Assembly: GCA_018827585.1 (NCBI GenBank)
Contig: JAHJXP010000270.1
Location: forward strand, 1 to 12,798
Direction: 5' to 3'
Source: Pseudomonadota bacterium
Lineage (GTDB): Bacteria; Desulfobacterota; Syntrophia; Syntrophales; UBA5619
DNA: 12,798 bases
Positions 1-6,382 of the stretch are shown here, piece after piece; the stretch's first letter is position 1; the number at the start of each line of letters is the position of its first letter. The notes beneath the pieces were generated by a model. It did no database searches, was not told the origin of the DNA, and saw nothing but the letters and a program-made list of their open reading frames with translations. The translations under genes were made by a program, and so were the position numbers.

Positions 1-2328
1 GAGAAGTTCATCGAACGGGTGTGGGAGTGGAAGGCCAAATACGGCGGGGTCATCATCCATCAGCTCAAACGTCTCGGCTGTTCCTGCGACTGGTCGCGCG
101 AGAGGTTCACCATGGACGATGGCCTCTCCAAAGCCGTCAGGGAGGTCTTCGTCCGCCTGTACAACGACGGACTCATCTACCGGGGGGACTATATCGTCAA
201 CTGGTGTCCCCGCTGCCTGACTGCCATCTCCGATCTGGAGGTCGAGTACAGTCAGCGGGCGGGCAATCTCTGGAGCATCCGCTACCCATTTGCCGAGGGC
301 GACCGAGGGATCGTCGTCGCCACGACGCGGCCGGAGACCATGTTGGGGGATACGGCGGTGGCCATCAATCCGAACGATGAGCGGTACCGGGAGCTGATCG
401 GGAAGCAAGTCATCCTGCCCCTCATGAACCGGCGGATCCCCGTCATCGCCGACGACTATGTCACGATGGAATTCGGTTCCGGCGCCGTCAAGATAACACC
501 GGCCTCCGATCCTAACGACTTCGCCATCGCGGGGCGGCATGGTCTTGAGATCATCCGGATCATGGACGACCAAGGGGTGATCACTAAAAACGGGGGGGTC
601 TACGAGGGCCAGGATCGCTACGAGTGCCGCCGGAACGTTATCCGCGATCTGGAAGCGGGCGGCTTTCTGGTCGGGACGGAGCCGTATACGCACAACATCG
701 GCCAGTGTTACCGGTGCAAGACCGATATCGAGCCTGCCGTTTCCCGGCAGTGGTTCGTCCGGATCGAGCCCCTCGCCAAGGAGGCGATTGCAGCAGTGGT
801 CAAGGGAAAGACGCGCATCGTCCCGGCTGCGTGGGAGGCCACCTATTTCGAATGGATGAACAACATCCGCGACTGGTGCATCTCGCGGCAGATCTGGTGG
901 GGCCACCGGATCCCCGTCTGGAACTGCGAGGGGTGCGGGAAGGTGATCGTCTCCTCGCAGGACCCCGATCGGTGTCCCGACTGCGCCGGAAGCGAACTGC
1001 GGCAGGAGGAGGATGTCCTCGACACCTGGTTCAGTTCGGGACTCTGGCCCTTTTCGACCCTAGGGTGGCCCGAGAAGACCGAGGCGCTTACAACGTTCTA
1101 CCCCACCTCGCTGCTCGTCACCGGATTCGACATCCTTTTCTTCTGGGTCGCCCGGATGATGATGATGGGGCTCTACGTCATGAAGGACGTCCCCTTTCGT
1201 GCAGTCTACCTGCACGCCCTCGTCCGGGACGAGAACGGCGAGAAGATGAGCAAATCGAAGGGAAACAGCATCGATCCCCTCGAGATGATGGACCGCTTCG
1301 GGACGGACGCCTTCCGGTTCGCGCTGGCCGCCTTTACGGCGCAAGGCCGGGATGTCCGGATGTCGGAAGAACGGATCGAAGGCTACAAGTATTTCATCAA
1401 CAAGATCTGGAACGCCGCCCGGTTTACGCAGATGAATCTGGAAGATTACCCCGCCGGTGCCCCCGTCCGGCCTGAGGATGAATCGCTGGCCGACCGCTGG
1501 GTCCGGGCGAGACTGGCGAAAACCGTCGCCGAGGTGAGCCGGGGACTGGACGAATACCGCTTCAACGACGCCGCCGCGGCCGTCTACCAGTTCGTCTGGC
1601 ACGAACTGTGCGACTGGTACCTCGAACTGAGCAAACCCGTTCTCTACGGGGAGGGGGAGACCGCCGGGAAGCGCGCCGCCCGGAAGACCCTCCTCGAGGT
1701 CCTTGCGGCGTCGCTCAAGCTGCTCCATCCCTTCATGCCTTTCGTGACCGAGGAGATCTGGCAGACCCTGATTGCGGACGGGAGGTCCATCATGGTGAGC
1801 GAGTTTCCCACCCCGGACGAAGCCGCGCGGGATGCCGAGGCGGAAAGGAAGATGGGGCTCATCATGGAGGTGATCACCCGGATCCGGAACATCCGCGGGG
1901 AGATGAACATAGCGCCTTCCCTGAAGCTTGGGGCGACCCTCGCCGCGCCCGACGAGTCCCTGCAGGCGGTGCTGGAGGAGGGGAGGGGCTACATCGCGAC
2001 TCTGGCCAATCTGGAGAACCTGACCGTGACCGCAGAGATGACGGAACCGAAAGGCGCGGCCACGACGGTGGCCGGTCCGGTCCGCGTCTACGTCTTTCTG
2101 GCCGGAGCAATCGATTTCGCGGCGGAGAAGGGTCGCCTGTTAAAAGAGATCGCCAAGATCGAGAAGGATCTGGCCTTTGTTGCCAAGAAGCTGGCCAACC
2201 CGGACTTTCTGGCGAAGGCGGCGGAAGCGGTTGTTATAAAGGAACAGGAGAAGGCCCGGGGGCTCGGGGAAAAGCAGACCGCCTTGGAGGCGGCCCTGGA
2301 GAGGCTGACGGCGATTGCGGGGGAATAG
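1..2328 (+). CDS. valS: Valyl-tRNA synthetase, 5'-truncated
   Basis: Class I aminoacyl-tRNA synthetase that charges tRNA-Val in the cytoplasm and edits mischarged threonine. The frame is open from base 1, so the GTG at 19 is an internal valine codon. About 775 residues are visible against roughly 880-950 for the family, so the N-terminus with the HIGH motif lies upstream. Visible landmarks are the CP1 editing domain (TTRPETMLGDTAVA, then GSGAVKITPASDPNDF), a four-cysteine zinc-ribbon-like insertion near 925-990, the ValS-typical DTWFSSGLWPFSTLGWPE, and the catalytic loop KMSKS at 1242-1256. The anticodon-binding helical domain follows. The last 80 or so residues are rich in Lys, Glu and Ala and form the ValS C-terminal coiled-coil tRNA arm. 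The stop is TAG at 2326-2328. The family assignment is secure. Confidence 0.97.
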   Translation, partial: EKFIERVWEWKAKYGGVIIHQLKRLGCSCDWSRERFTMDDGLSKAVREVFVRLYNDGLIYRGDYIVNWCPRCLTAISDLEVEYSQRAGNLWSIRYPFAEGDRGIVVATTRPETMLGDTAVAINPNDERYRELIGKQVILPLMNRRIPVIADDYVTMEFGSGAVKITPASDPNDFAIAGRHGLEIIRIMDDQGVITKNGGVYEGQDRYECRRNVIRDLEAGGFLVGTEPYTHNIGQCYRCKTDIEPAVSRQWFVRIEPLAKEAIAAVVKGKTRIVPAAWEATYFEWMNNIRDWCISRQIWWGHRIPVWNCEGCGKVIVSSQDPDRCPDCAGSELRQEEDVLDTWFSSGLWPFSTLGWPEKTEALTTFYPTSLLVTGFDILFFWVARMMMMGLYVMKDVPFRAVYLHALVRDENGEKMSKSKGNSIDPLEMMDRFGTDAFRFALAAFTAQGRDVRMSEERIEGYKYFINKIWNAARFTQMNLEDYPAGAPVRPEDESLADRWVRARLAKTVAEVSRGLDEYRFNDAAAAVYQFVWHELCDWYLELSKPVLYGEGETAGKRAARKTLLEVLAASLKLLHPFMPFVTEEIWQTLIADGRSIMVSEFPTPDEAARDAEAERKMGLIMEVITRIRNIRGEMNIAPSLKLGATLAAPDESLQAVLEEGRGYIATLANLENLTVTAEMTEPKGAATTVAGPVRVYVFLAGAIDFAAEKGRLLKEIAKIEKDLAFVAKKLANPDFLAKAAEAVVIKEQEKARGLGEKQTALEAALERLTAIAGE

Positions 2329-2333
2329 TGGTT

Positions 2334-2501
2334 AGTGCTGAGTGCTGAGTGCTGAGTAACAAGTAATGAGCAATGAGCAATGAGCAACGAGTGAAAACCT
2401 CCTGCACTCGGCACTCGGTCCTCAGCACTCAGCACTCGGTCCTCAGCACTCAGCACTCAGCACTCAGCACTCGGTCCTCAGCACTCGGTCCTCAGCACTC
2501 A
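2334..2501. repeat. Heptamer minisatellite with inverted arms
   Basis: Intergenic array built almost wholly from 7-bp units. The left arm is three AGTGCTG units plus AGT (2334-2357), followed by three ATGAGCA units (2366-2386). The right block (2404-2501) is exactly 98 bp, or 14 heptamers, made of GCACTCA units mixed with a 14-bp compound unit GCACTCGGTCCTCA that occurs four times. GCACTCA is a cyclic permutation of the reverse complement of AGTGCTG, so 2334-2357 is perfectly complementary over 24 bp to 2448-2471. The block could therefore form a large cruciform or hairpin. Similar short tandem heptamers are known as dispersed repeats in some bacteria. No coding role is seen, and short open frames across it are low-complexity artefacts. 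Confidence 0.93.
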
Positions 2502-2511
2502 GTCGTTTTTT
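2491..2511 (+). terminator. Possible valS terminator using the repeat array
   Basis: The right repeat block ends CTCAGCACTCAG (2491-2502) and is followed three bases later by six T residues (2506-2511). That 12-mer can pair with CTGAGTGCTGAG in the left arm, giving a stem followed by a U-run as in an intrinsic terminator. The loop would exceed 100 nt and many alternative registers exist, so termination here is only a suggestion. It would separate valS from the nadC operon. Confidence 0.25.
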
Positions 2512-2524
2512 AGAGGGATAGATC

Positions 2525-3376
2525 ATGTTGCCGCGACACCTGCTGACAAAGTTGATCCGGACGGGCCTTGCCGAAGACATCGGCGCGGGGGACGTCACCA
2601 CCGGGGCTGTGCTCAGGGGAGACGAGACCGGATACGCCCAGGCGACGGCCAAAGCGGAGCTGGTCGTGGCCGGGATCGACGTTTTCGGCGAGGTCTTTCT
2701 GACGTTTGATCCCGCCCTTCAGTTTACGCGACGGCTGGGGGACGGGGAAAAGGCGGGGAAGGGGGACCTCCTCGCCGAGGTTTCCGGGAGCCTGGCGTCG
2801 ATTTTGACCGCCGAGCGGGTGGCCCTGAATCTTTTCCAGCGGATGTGCGGGATTGCGACCCTGACCCGGCGCTACGTCGAGCGGATCGAAGGGACGCGGG
2901 CAAAGATTCTGGATACCCGGAAGACCGTTCCCGGCCTCAGGTTCCTGGACAAGTACGCCGTCCGCGTGGGGGGTGGTTGCAACCATCGTTTCGCCCTCTA
3001 TGACGGCGTCCTGATCAAGGACAACCATATAACGGCGGCCGGCGGAATCGCTCCAGCCGTGCGGCGGGTCCGCGAGCGAGTCCCCCATACGCTCAAGATC
3101 GAGGTCGAGGTGAAGAATCTGGCGGAACTCGAAGAGGCCCTGGCCGCCGGGGCGGACGCGATCATGCTCGACAACATGGGCATTGCGGAGATGGCCGCGG
3201 CGGTAAAGAGGGTCGGGGGAATGATTCCCCTGGAGGCCTCGGGGAATATGACCCTGGAAAGGGTCCGGGAAGTGGCTGCCGTCGGCGTGGATTTCATCTC
3301 CGTAGGCGCCCTGACCCATTCCGTAGCGGCGGCGGATGTTTCCCTCAACGTGATCCGGACGGAGGGCCGCCCCTGA
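2525..3376 (+). CDS. nadC: Nicotinate-nucleotide pyrophosphorylase (quinolinate phosphoribosyltransferase)
   Basis: Converts quinolinate and PRPP to nicotinate mononucleotide, CO2 and PPi in de novo NAD synthesis. It is a 283-residue cytoplasmic protein of normal family length. Signatures in order are EDIGAGDVTT (17-26), LNLFQRMCGIAT (101-112), the substrate-binding DTRKTVPGLR (130-139), NHR (153-155) and KDNH (165-168). The barrel strands with EVEV, MLDNM and EASGN follow, then ISVGALTHS near the C-terminus. The ATG at 2525 follows AGAGGG (2513-2518) at suitable spacing and gives the conserved N-terminus. It is the first gene of a run of closely packed cofactor genes and starts just after the repeat block. 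No nadA or nadB is in view. Confidence 0.97.
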   Translation: MLPRHLLTKLIRTGLAEDIGAGDVTTGAVLRGDETGYAQATAKAELVVAGIDVFGEVFLTFDPALQFTRRLGDGEKAGKGDLLAEVSGSLASILTAERVALNLFQRMCGIATLTRRYVERIEGTRAKILDTRKTVPGLRFLDKYAVRVGGGCNHRFALYDGVLIKDNHITAAGGIAPAVRRVRERVPHTLKIEVEVKNLAELEEALAAGADAIMLDNMGIAEMAAAVKRVGGMIPLEASGNMTLERVREVAAVGVDFISVGALTHSVAAADVSLNVIRTEGRP

Positions 3377-3407
3377 TGAATGGCCGGATGAAACGAGAGC
3401 GTCACAG

Positions 3408-4199
3408 ATGGGATTCGACGTAAAGGCCCTGCAGTCGCGTTTGGTGGGGCGGAGGATCGATTGGCGGTTGCACTTTCTGGATACGGTCGATTCTACGAAC
3501 CGCGTTGCCCTGGACCTCGCGCGGAAGGGGGCGCCGGAGGGGACGATCGTCCTCGCCGATTGCCAGACGGCCGGAAGGGGCCGCCTGCACAGGGCATGGC
3601 AGTCGCCGCCCGGTTGCAACCTGTACGCCTCCCTCCTGATCCGTCCTGAGATCGACCCGGCGGACGCCCCGCAGCTCACCCTCATGGCGGGGGTGGCGGC
3701 GGAGGAGACGCTCTCCGCGCTTTGTCCGGAAGGCGTGGGCCTTAAATGGCCGAACGATGTCCTGATCCGGGGACGGAAAGTTTGCGGGATCCTCACCGAG
3801 CTGAGAATGGCTGGAGGGGCGGTCGCGGCGGTTGTGGTGGGGATCGGCGTGAACGTAAATATGCCGCGGGCGGATTTTGATCCGGCGTATCGGGAGACTG
3901 CCACCTCGCTCAGAGAGGAGACCGGACAGGAGCAGTCCCGGGAGGAGGTGGCCTTTCGCCTCTGCGAGAGTTTTGAAAAGTGGTACGAGACCTTCAGGTG
4001 CGAGGGCTTTTCACCGGTGAGGGAGGACTGGCTGGCCCGCTCGGAGATGCCGGGACGGCGAGTCCGGGTCCTCTTCCGGGATGAGGCGCAGGAGGGGCGG
4101 GTCATAGGCATTGACCATGACGGGGCGCTTTTGATCGCAGACGATCTCGGCGCCACGCGGCGGGTGACGGCGGGCGATGCTGACATCATGAAAGGGTAA
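3408..4199 (+). CDS. birA: Biotin-[acetyl-CoA-carboxylase] ligase, monofunctional
   Basis: Activates biotin with ATP and attaches it to the acceptor lysine of biotin carboxyl carrier proteins. It has 263 residues. Catalytic-domain motifs are DSTN (28-31), the biotinyl-AMP loop GRGRLHRAW (56-64), KWPND (113-117) and GILTE (127-131). The small SH3-like C-terminal domain occupies about the last 50 residues (from about 215). In the adenylate loop a His replaces the more usual Gly of GRGRxGRxW. The protein starts directly in the catalytic domain and lacks the N-terminal winged helix of E. coli BirA, so it should not act as the bio-operon repressor. It starts 31 bp after nadC. The Shine-Dalgarno is weak (GAGAG at about 3395), which hints at coupling. 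No upstream in-frame start lies close by. Confidence 0.95.
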   Translation: MGFDVKALQSRLVGRRIDWRLHFLDTVDSTNRVALDLARKGAPEGTIVLADCQTAGRGRLHRAWQSPPGCNLYASLLIRPEIDPADAPQLTLMAGVAAEETLSALCPEGVGLKWPNDVLIRGRKVCGILTELRMAGGAVAAVVVGIGVNVNMPRADFDPAYRETATSLREETGQEQSREEVAFRLCESFEKWYETFRCEGFSPVREDWLARSEMPGRRVRVLFRDEAQEGRVIGIDHDGALLIADDLGATRRVTAGDADIMKG

Positions 4200-4202
4200 A
4201 CT

Positions 4203-5006
4203 ATGCTTCTGGTCATCGATGTGGGAAACACCAATACGGTTATCGGCCTCTATGACGGGGAGGAACTGGTCCACGACTGGCGGATAAGGACGGTAAGCAA
4301 TCACACCGTCGACGAGTACGGGATGCTTATCCTGGCCCTCTACAAGAACAGCAGCATCTCCTCCAGGGCCGTCGAAAACATCATCATCTCCTGCGTCGTT
4401 CCGCCGATGCTGGATATCCTCGAACCCGTCTGCCGGAAATATTTCAACGTCAAACCCCTGATTGTCGGACCCGGGGTCAAGACGGGGATGCCCATCTTCT
4501 ATGACAACCCCAGGGAGGTAGGAGCGGACCGGATCGTCAATGCGGTAGCCGCCTATGAAAAGTACCAGCGGGAGATGATCATCGTCGATTTCGGCACCGC
4601 CACAACCTTTGACTACGTCTCGAAGAAGGGGGAATATATGGGAGGATGCATTGCCCCGGGGGTCATGATCTCCTGCGAGGCCCTGTTCGAGAGGGCGGCC
4701 AAGCTTCCCCGGGTGGAATTGAGCAAGCCCCGCTCGGTCATCACCAAGGATACGGTGAGCGGAATGCAGGCGGGGATCATGTACGGCTATGCGAGCCTTG
4801 TGGACGGTCTCATCGAGCGGATGAAGGCCGAGATCTCCTCCACGCCGCTCGTCGTGGCGACTGGGGGCCTGGCCAATCTGATTGCCGGGGTGGCGACGCA
4901 TATCGATGTGGTTGACGAGATGCTGACCCTGGAGGGTTTGCGCATCATCTTCATGAGGAACAGGCCGAATCCCGGTCCCGGCGGAGGGAGCGGCAACGTT
5001 GACTGA
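4203..5006 (+). CDS. coaX: Type III pantothenate kinase
   Basis: Phosphorylates pantothenate, the committed first step of CoA synthesis. It has 267 residues and belongs to the ASKHA (actin/sugar-kinase) fold. Diagnostic motifs are the phosphate-1 loop DVGNTNT (6-12), GADRIVNA (107-114) with the pantothenate-binding and catalytic Asp, the phosphate-2 segment DFGTATTFD (129-137) and GGCIAPG (147-153). Type III enzymes typically need a monovalent cation and resist CoA feedback. The C-terminal tail is rich in Gly, Pro and Asn and looks disordered. The ATG lies 3 bp after the birA stop, with AAAGGG overlapping that stop, which indicates translational coupling. The pairing of birA with coaX is common in bacteria. 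Confidence 0.97.
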   Translation: MLLVIDVGNTNTVIGLYDGEELVHDWRIRTVSNHTVDEYGMLILALYKNSSISSRAVENIIISCVVPPMLDILEPVCRKYFNVKPLIVGPGVKTGMPIFYDNPREVGADRIVNAVAAYEKYQREMIIVDFGTATTFDYVSKKGEYMGGCIAPGVMISCEALFERAAKLPRVELSKPRSVITKDTVSGMQAGIMYGYASLVDGLIERMKAEISSTPLVVATGGLANLIAGVATHIDVVDEMLTLEGLRIIFMRNRPNPGPGGGSGNVD

Positions 5007-5021
5007 TCATGAGAAGCGGCG

Positions 5022-5639
5022 ATGCTTAAAGTGGGTTTGACGGGGGGAATCGCGTCCGGTAAATCGACCGTGGCGCGGATGCTGGAGGAGAAGGGCGCCG
5101 TCCTCATCGATTTAGATGAACTGGCCCATACCGTCCAGGAGCCGGGAAAGCCGGTCTGGCGGGAGATTGTCCGCCATTTCGGCCGGGAGATCCTCAGACC
5201 GGACCAGACGATCGACCGATGCAAGTTAGGCGCGGTCGTCTTTGCCGAGCGGGCAAAACTGGAGCTGCTCAACCGCCTCGTCCATCCGGCCGTCCTCGCC
5301 GAGTGGCGGAAGAAGATCGAGGAGATACGGAAGACGCGCCCGGACGCCGTCGTCGTGTCCGATATTCCGCTGCTTGTCGAGGCGGGCCTGACACCGGCGG
5401 CGGACATGGTCCTGCTCGTCTATCTTTCCGCGGAGGAGCAGATCCGCAGGCTGATGGCGCGCAACGGTTACAGCCGCGAAGAGGCCGAGCTGCGGCTCGC
5501 CGCGCAGATGCCGCTCGGGGAGAAGATAGCCCACGCCGACATCGTCATCCGCAATGACGGCCCGCCGGAGGAAACGCGCCGGGAGGTCTGCGCCTTGTGG
5601 AAGGAACTCCAGGAGAGGGAGCTGCGCTGCCGGGGATAA
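5022..5639 (+). CDS. coaE: Dephospho-CoA kinase
   Basis: Catalyses the last step of CoA synthesis, phosphorylation of the ribose 3'-hydroxyl of dephospho-CoA. It has 205 residues, normal for the family. The Walker A loop GGIASGKST is at 8-16, and DLDELAH (30-36) carries the catalytic Asp. LVHP lies mid-protein, the lid region reads RLMARNGYSREEA, and ADIVIRNDG near the C-terminus is typical. The start lies 15 bp after the coaX stop, with only a weak Shine-Dalgarno (GAGAAG at 5011-5016). With coaX it brackets the CoA pathway; the intermediate coaBC and coaD are not in this window. It is the last gene before a 720-bp non-coding stretch. Confidence 0.97.
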   Translation: MLKVGLTGGIASGKSTVARMLEEKGAVLIDLDELAHTVQEPGKPVWREIVRHFGREILRPDQTIDRCKLGAVVFAERAKLELLNRLVHPAVLAEWRKKIEEIRKTRPDAVVVSDIPLLVEAGLTPAADMVLLVYLSAEEQIRRLMARNGYSREEAELRLAAQMPLGEKIAHADIVIRNDGPPEETRREVCALWKELQERELRCRG

Positions 5640-5655
5640 TTGGGGCCGGCCCTTC

Positions 5656-5679
5656 TGAATAACTTCAAAAAGTTACTCA
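5656..5679. other. Imperfect inverted repeat after coaE
   Basis: Ten-base arms TGAATAACTT (5656-5665) and AAGTTACTCA (5670-5679) pair with a single mismatch around a CAAA loop. A GC palindrome, GGGCCGGCCC, lies just upstream at 5643-5652. No T-run follows, so it is not a classical intrinsic terminator. It may be a processing or stability stem at the coaE 3' end, or an operator. Confidence 0.45.
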
Positions 5680-5719
5680 ACGATAAAGCGTTCCCTGGGG
5701 TGTGGGTTGCCCATTATTC

Positions 5720-5748
5720 TTGACAATCGGGATAAGAAGCTGTATTTA
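5720..5748 (+). promoter_or_regulatory. Sigma-70-like promoter candidate
   Basis: A perfect -35 hexamer TTGACA (5720-5725) is followed after 17 bp by TATTTA (5743-5748), which matches the -10 consensus at only three of six positions. A start near 5755 would transcribe into the GC-rich foldable segment at 5771-5847. No gene begins within 500 bp downstream, so the product, if any, would be a leader or small RNA. The assignment is weak. Confidence 0.3.
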
Positions 5749-5770
5749 CCTTCCATATGGCGCGTTTGCC

Positions 5771-5847
5771 CGGGATAGTCGTCCCCTGGCCGGCGGGCGG
5801 CGGAACCGGCAGACCTGTTGAAACAGGGACGAACGAGCGGCTACCCG
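5771..5847 (+). other. Possible structured RNA segment, class not recognised
   Basis: Nested complementarity is visible. CGGG/CCCG (5771-5774 with 5844-5847) continues as TAG/CTA (5776-5778 with 5841-5843). It then runs into TCGTCCC/GGGACGA (5779-5785 with 5826-5832), leaving a bulged A and an 8-nt bulge. Inside lie a GCCGG/CCGGC hairpin (5789-5810) and a CTGT-TGAA-ACAG hairpin (5815-5826, its last base shared with the outer helix). I compared it by eye with common riboswitch, 6S, SRP and RNase P motifs and recognised none. GC-rich DNA yields such foldings by chance, so the call is tentative. Confidence 0.25.
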
Positions 5848-5855
5848 ATTGTTGT

Positions 5856-5890
5856 GTGCTTTTTAAGCACAGTCAGTGCATGATGCGCAC
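5856..5890. promoter_or_regulatory. Tandem operator-like dyads GTGC-N7-GCAC (copies 1 and 2)
   Basis: Two copies of GTGC-N7-GCAC lie at 5856-5870 and 5876-5890, with starts exactly 20 bp apart. That is about two helical turns, so both would face the same side of the DNA. Copy 1 extends to the perfect 17-bp dyad TGTGCTTTTTAAGCACA (5855-5871). Both lie roughly 250-275 bp upstream of the start expected from the sigma-54 promoter at 6111-6126, a normal distance for an enhancer-binding activator. The protein that binds is unknown and not encoded here. Confidence 0.6.
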
Positions 5891-5944
5891 GCCGGCTTCT
5901 TTGTGTCAATCGCATCGGATTCAATAGGCCGGCGGGGATGCGGA

Positions 5945-5959
5945 GTGCGGATGTCGCAC
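5945..5959. promoter_or_regulatory. Operator-like dyad GTGC-N7-GCAC (copy 3)
   Basis: Third copy of the same gapped dyad, GTGC-GGATGTC-GCAC, 69 bp beyond copy 2 and about 185 bp upstream of the predicted sigma-54 start. The four-base half-sites and seven-base gap are identical to copies 1 and 2, while the spacer sequence differs. This is what is expected of a dimeric binding site rather than a duplicated segment. Confidence 0.55.
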
Positions 5960-6110
5960 CCTCTCTTCCCGCGCTGACATTTTGACCCTCTCGCGCACCT
6001 GCTTCAGTCGGGACTTCTCCGCTGCTCTTCACGTTCAAATGCCGGTTATTCTTAGATAAAGAAGGCCCGATGCCTTGATCAGAAACTTTTTTCCACAGAC
6101 CTGTTTGTGT

Positions 6111-6126
6111 TGGCAATCATCTTGCA
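6111..6126 (+). promoter_or_regulatory. Sigma-54 (-24/-12) promoter
   Basis: TGGCAATCATCTTGCA matches the RpoN consensus TGGCACRN4TTGCW at every position except the C and R after TGGCA. The essential GG (6112-6113) and GC (6124-6125) have the obligatory spacing. Transcription would start near 6137, leaving a leader of about 220 nt before the ligase gene at 6360. Such promoters need an ATP-driven enhancer-binding activator, and the GTGC-N7-GCAC dyads upstream are suitably placed. Orientation is toward the ligase-lyase operon. Confidence 0.65.
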
Positions 6127-6188
6127 GTAGGTAATAGTTCACACATGTAAACGTTAACCCGGTGAATTCAGGCGAGGGGCTTTGCGTA

Positions 6189-6217
6189 TTGACATTCCCC
6201 TGCCCAACTGTTAAGTG
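6189..6217 (+). promoter_or_regulatory. Sigma-70-like promoter candidate for the ligase operon
   Basis: A perfect TTGACA (6189-6194) is followed after 17 bp by the poor -10 TAAGTG (6212-6217), with an upstream TG (6209-6210) in extended -10 position. It could supply basal transcription about 135 nt upstream of the ligase start, in addition to the sigma-54 site. The -10 match is weak. Confidence 0.35.
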
Positions 6218-6274
6218 TTCGCGGCTGTAATGGATTTATCGGGGGCCGGAATAATGGGCCTGCGGGTGGGGGCG

Positions 6275-6382
6275 ATGAAAAGCGGCGGCTCGGGAAAATC
6301 AGAACCGTGGAAGTCGCTTGCGGAGCTAATGAAACAACAGAAAGTCACAGGAGGCAGGTATGGCTCGATTACAAGAGCATGA
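6275..6382 (+). CDS. Possible 35-aa leader ORF overlapping the ligase start
   Basis: A short open frame whose start at 6275 follows a G-rich stretch that could act as a Shine-Dalgarno. In-frame ATGs also exist at 6230 and 6254, giving up to 50 aa. It encodes a basic peptide containing SEPWKSLAELMKQQKVTGG, with a plausible amphipathic helix. It runs through the ribosome binding site and first codons of the ligase beta gene in another frame, ending at TGA 6380-6382. If translated it could couple to or mask ligase initiation. I recognise no family, and chance is a real possibility. Confidence 0.22.
   Translation: MKSGGSGKSEPWKSLAELMKQQKVTGGRYGSITRA

Noticed and set aside
1060..1728. Long minus-strand open frame inside valS
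   Set aside because: It is a shadow frame produced by high third-position GC in valS, with no ribosome binding site or domain.
2404..2501. CRISPR-like array
   Set aside because: The units are 7 and 14 bp with no unique spacers, so it is a minisatellite.
2510..4234. 574-aa minus-strand open frame across nadC, birA and the start of coaX
   Set aside because: It lies antisense to three well-identified genes, its composition is typical of shadow frames in GC-rich DNA, and it contains no family motif.
5841..6116. 91-aa open frame on the minus strand in the regulatory gap
   Set aside because: It has a TTG start without a ribosome binding site, no recognisable domain, and it runs across all three operator-like dyads. 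I also considered a decayed retroelement or intron here and saw no domain V-like hairpin or reverse transcriptase motif.
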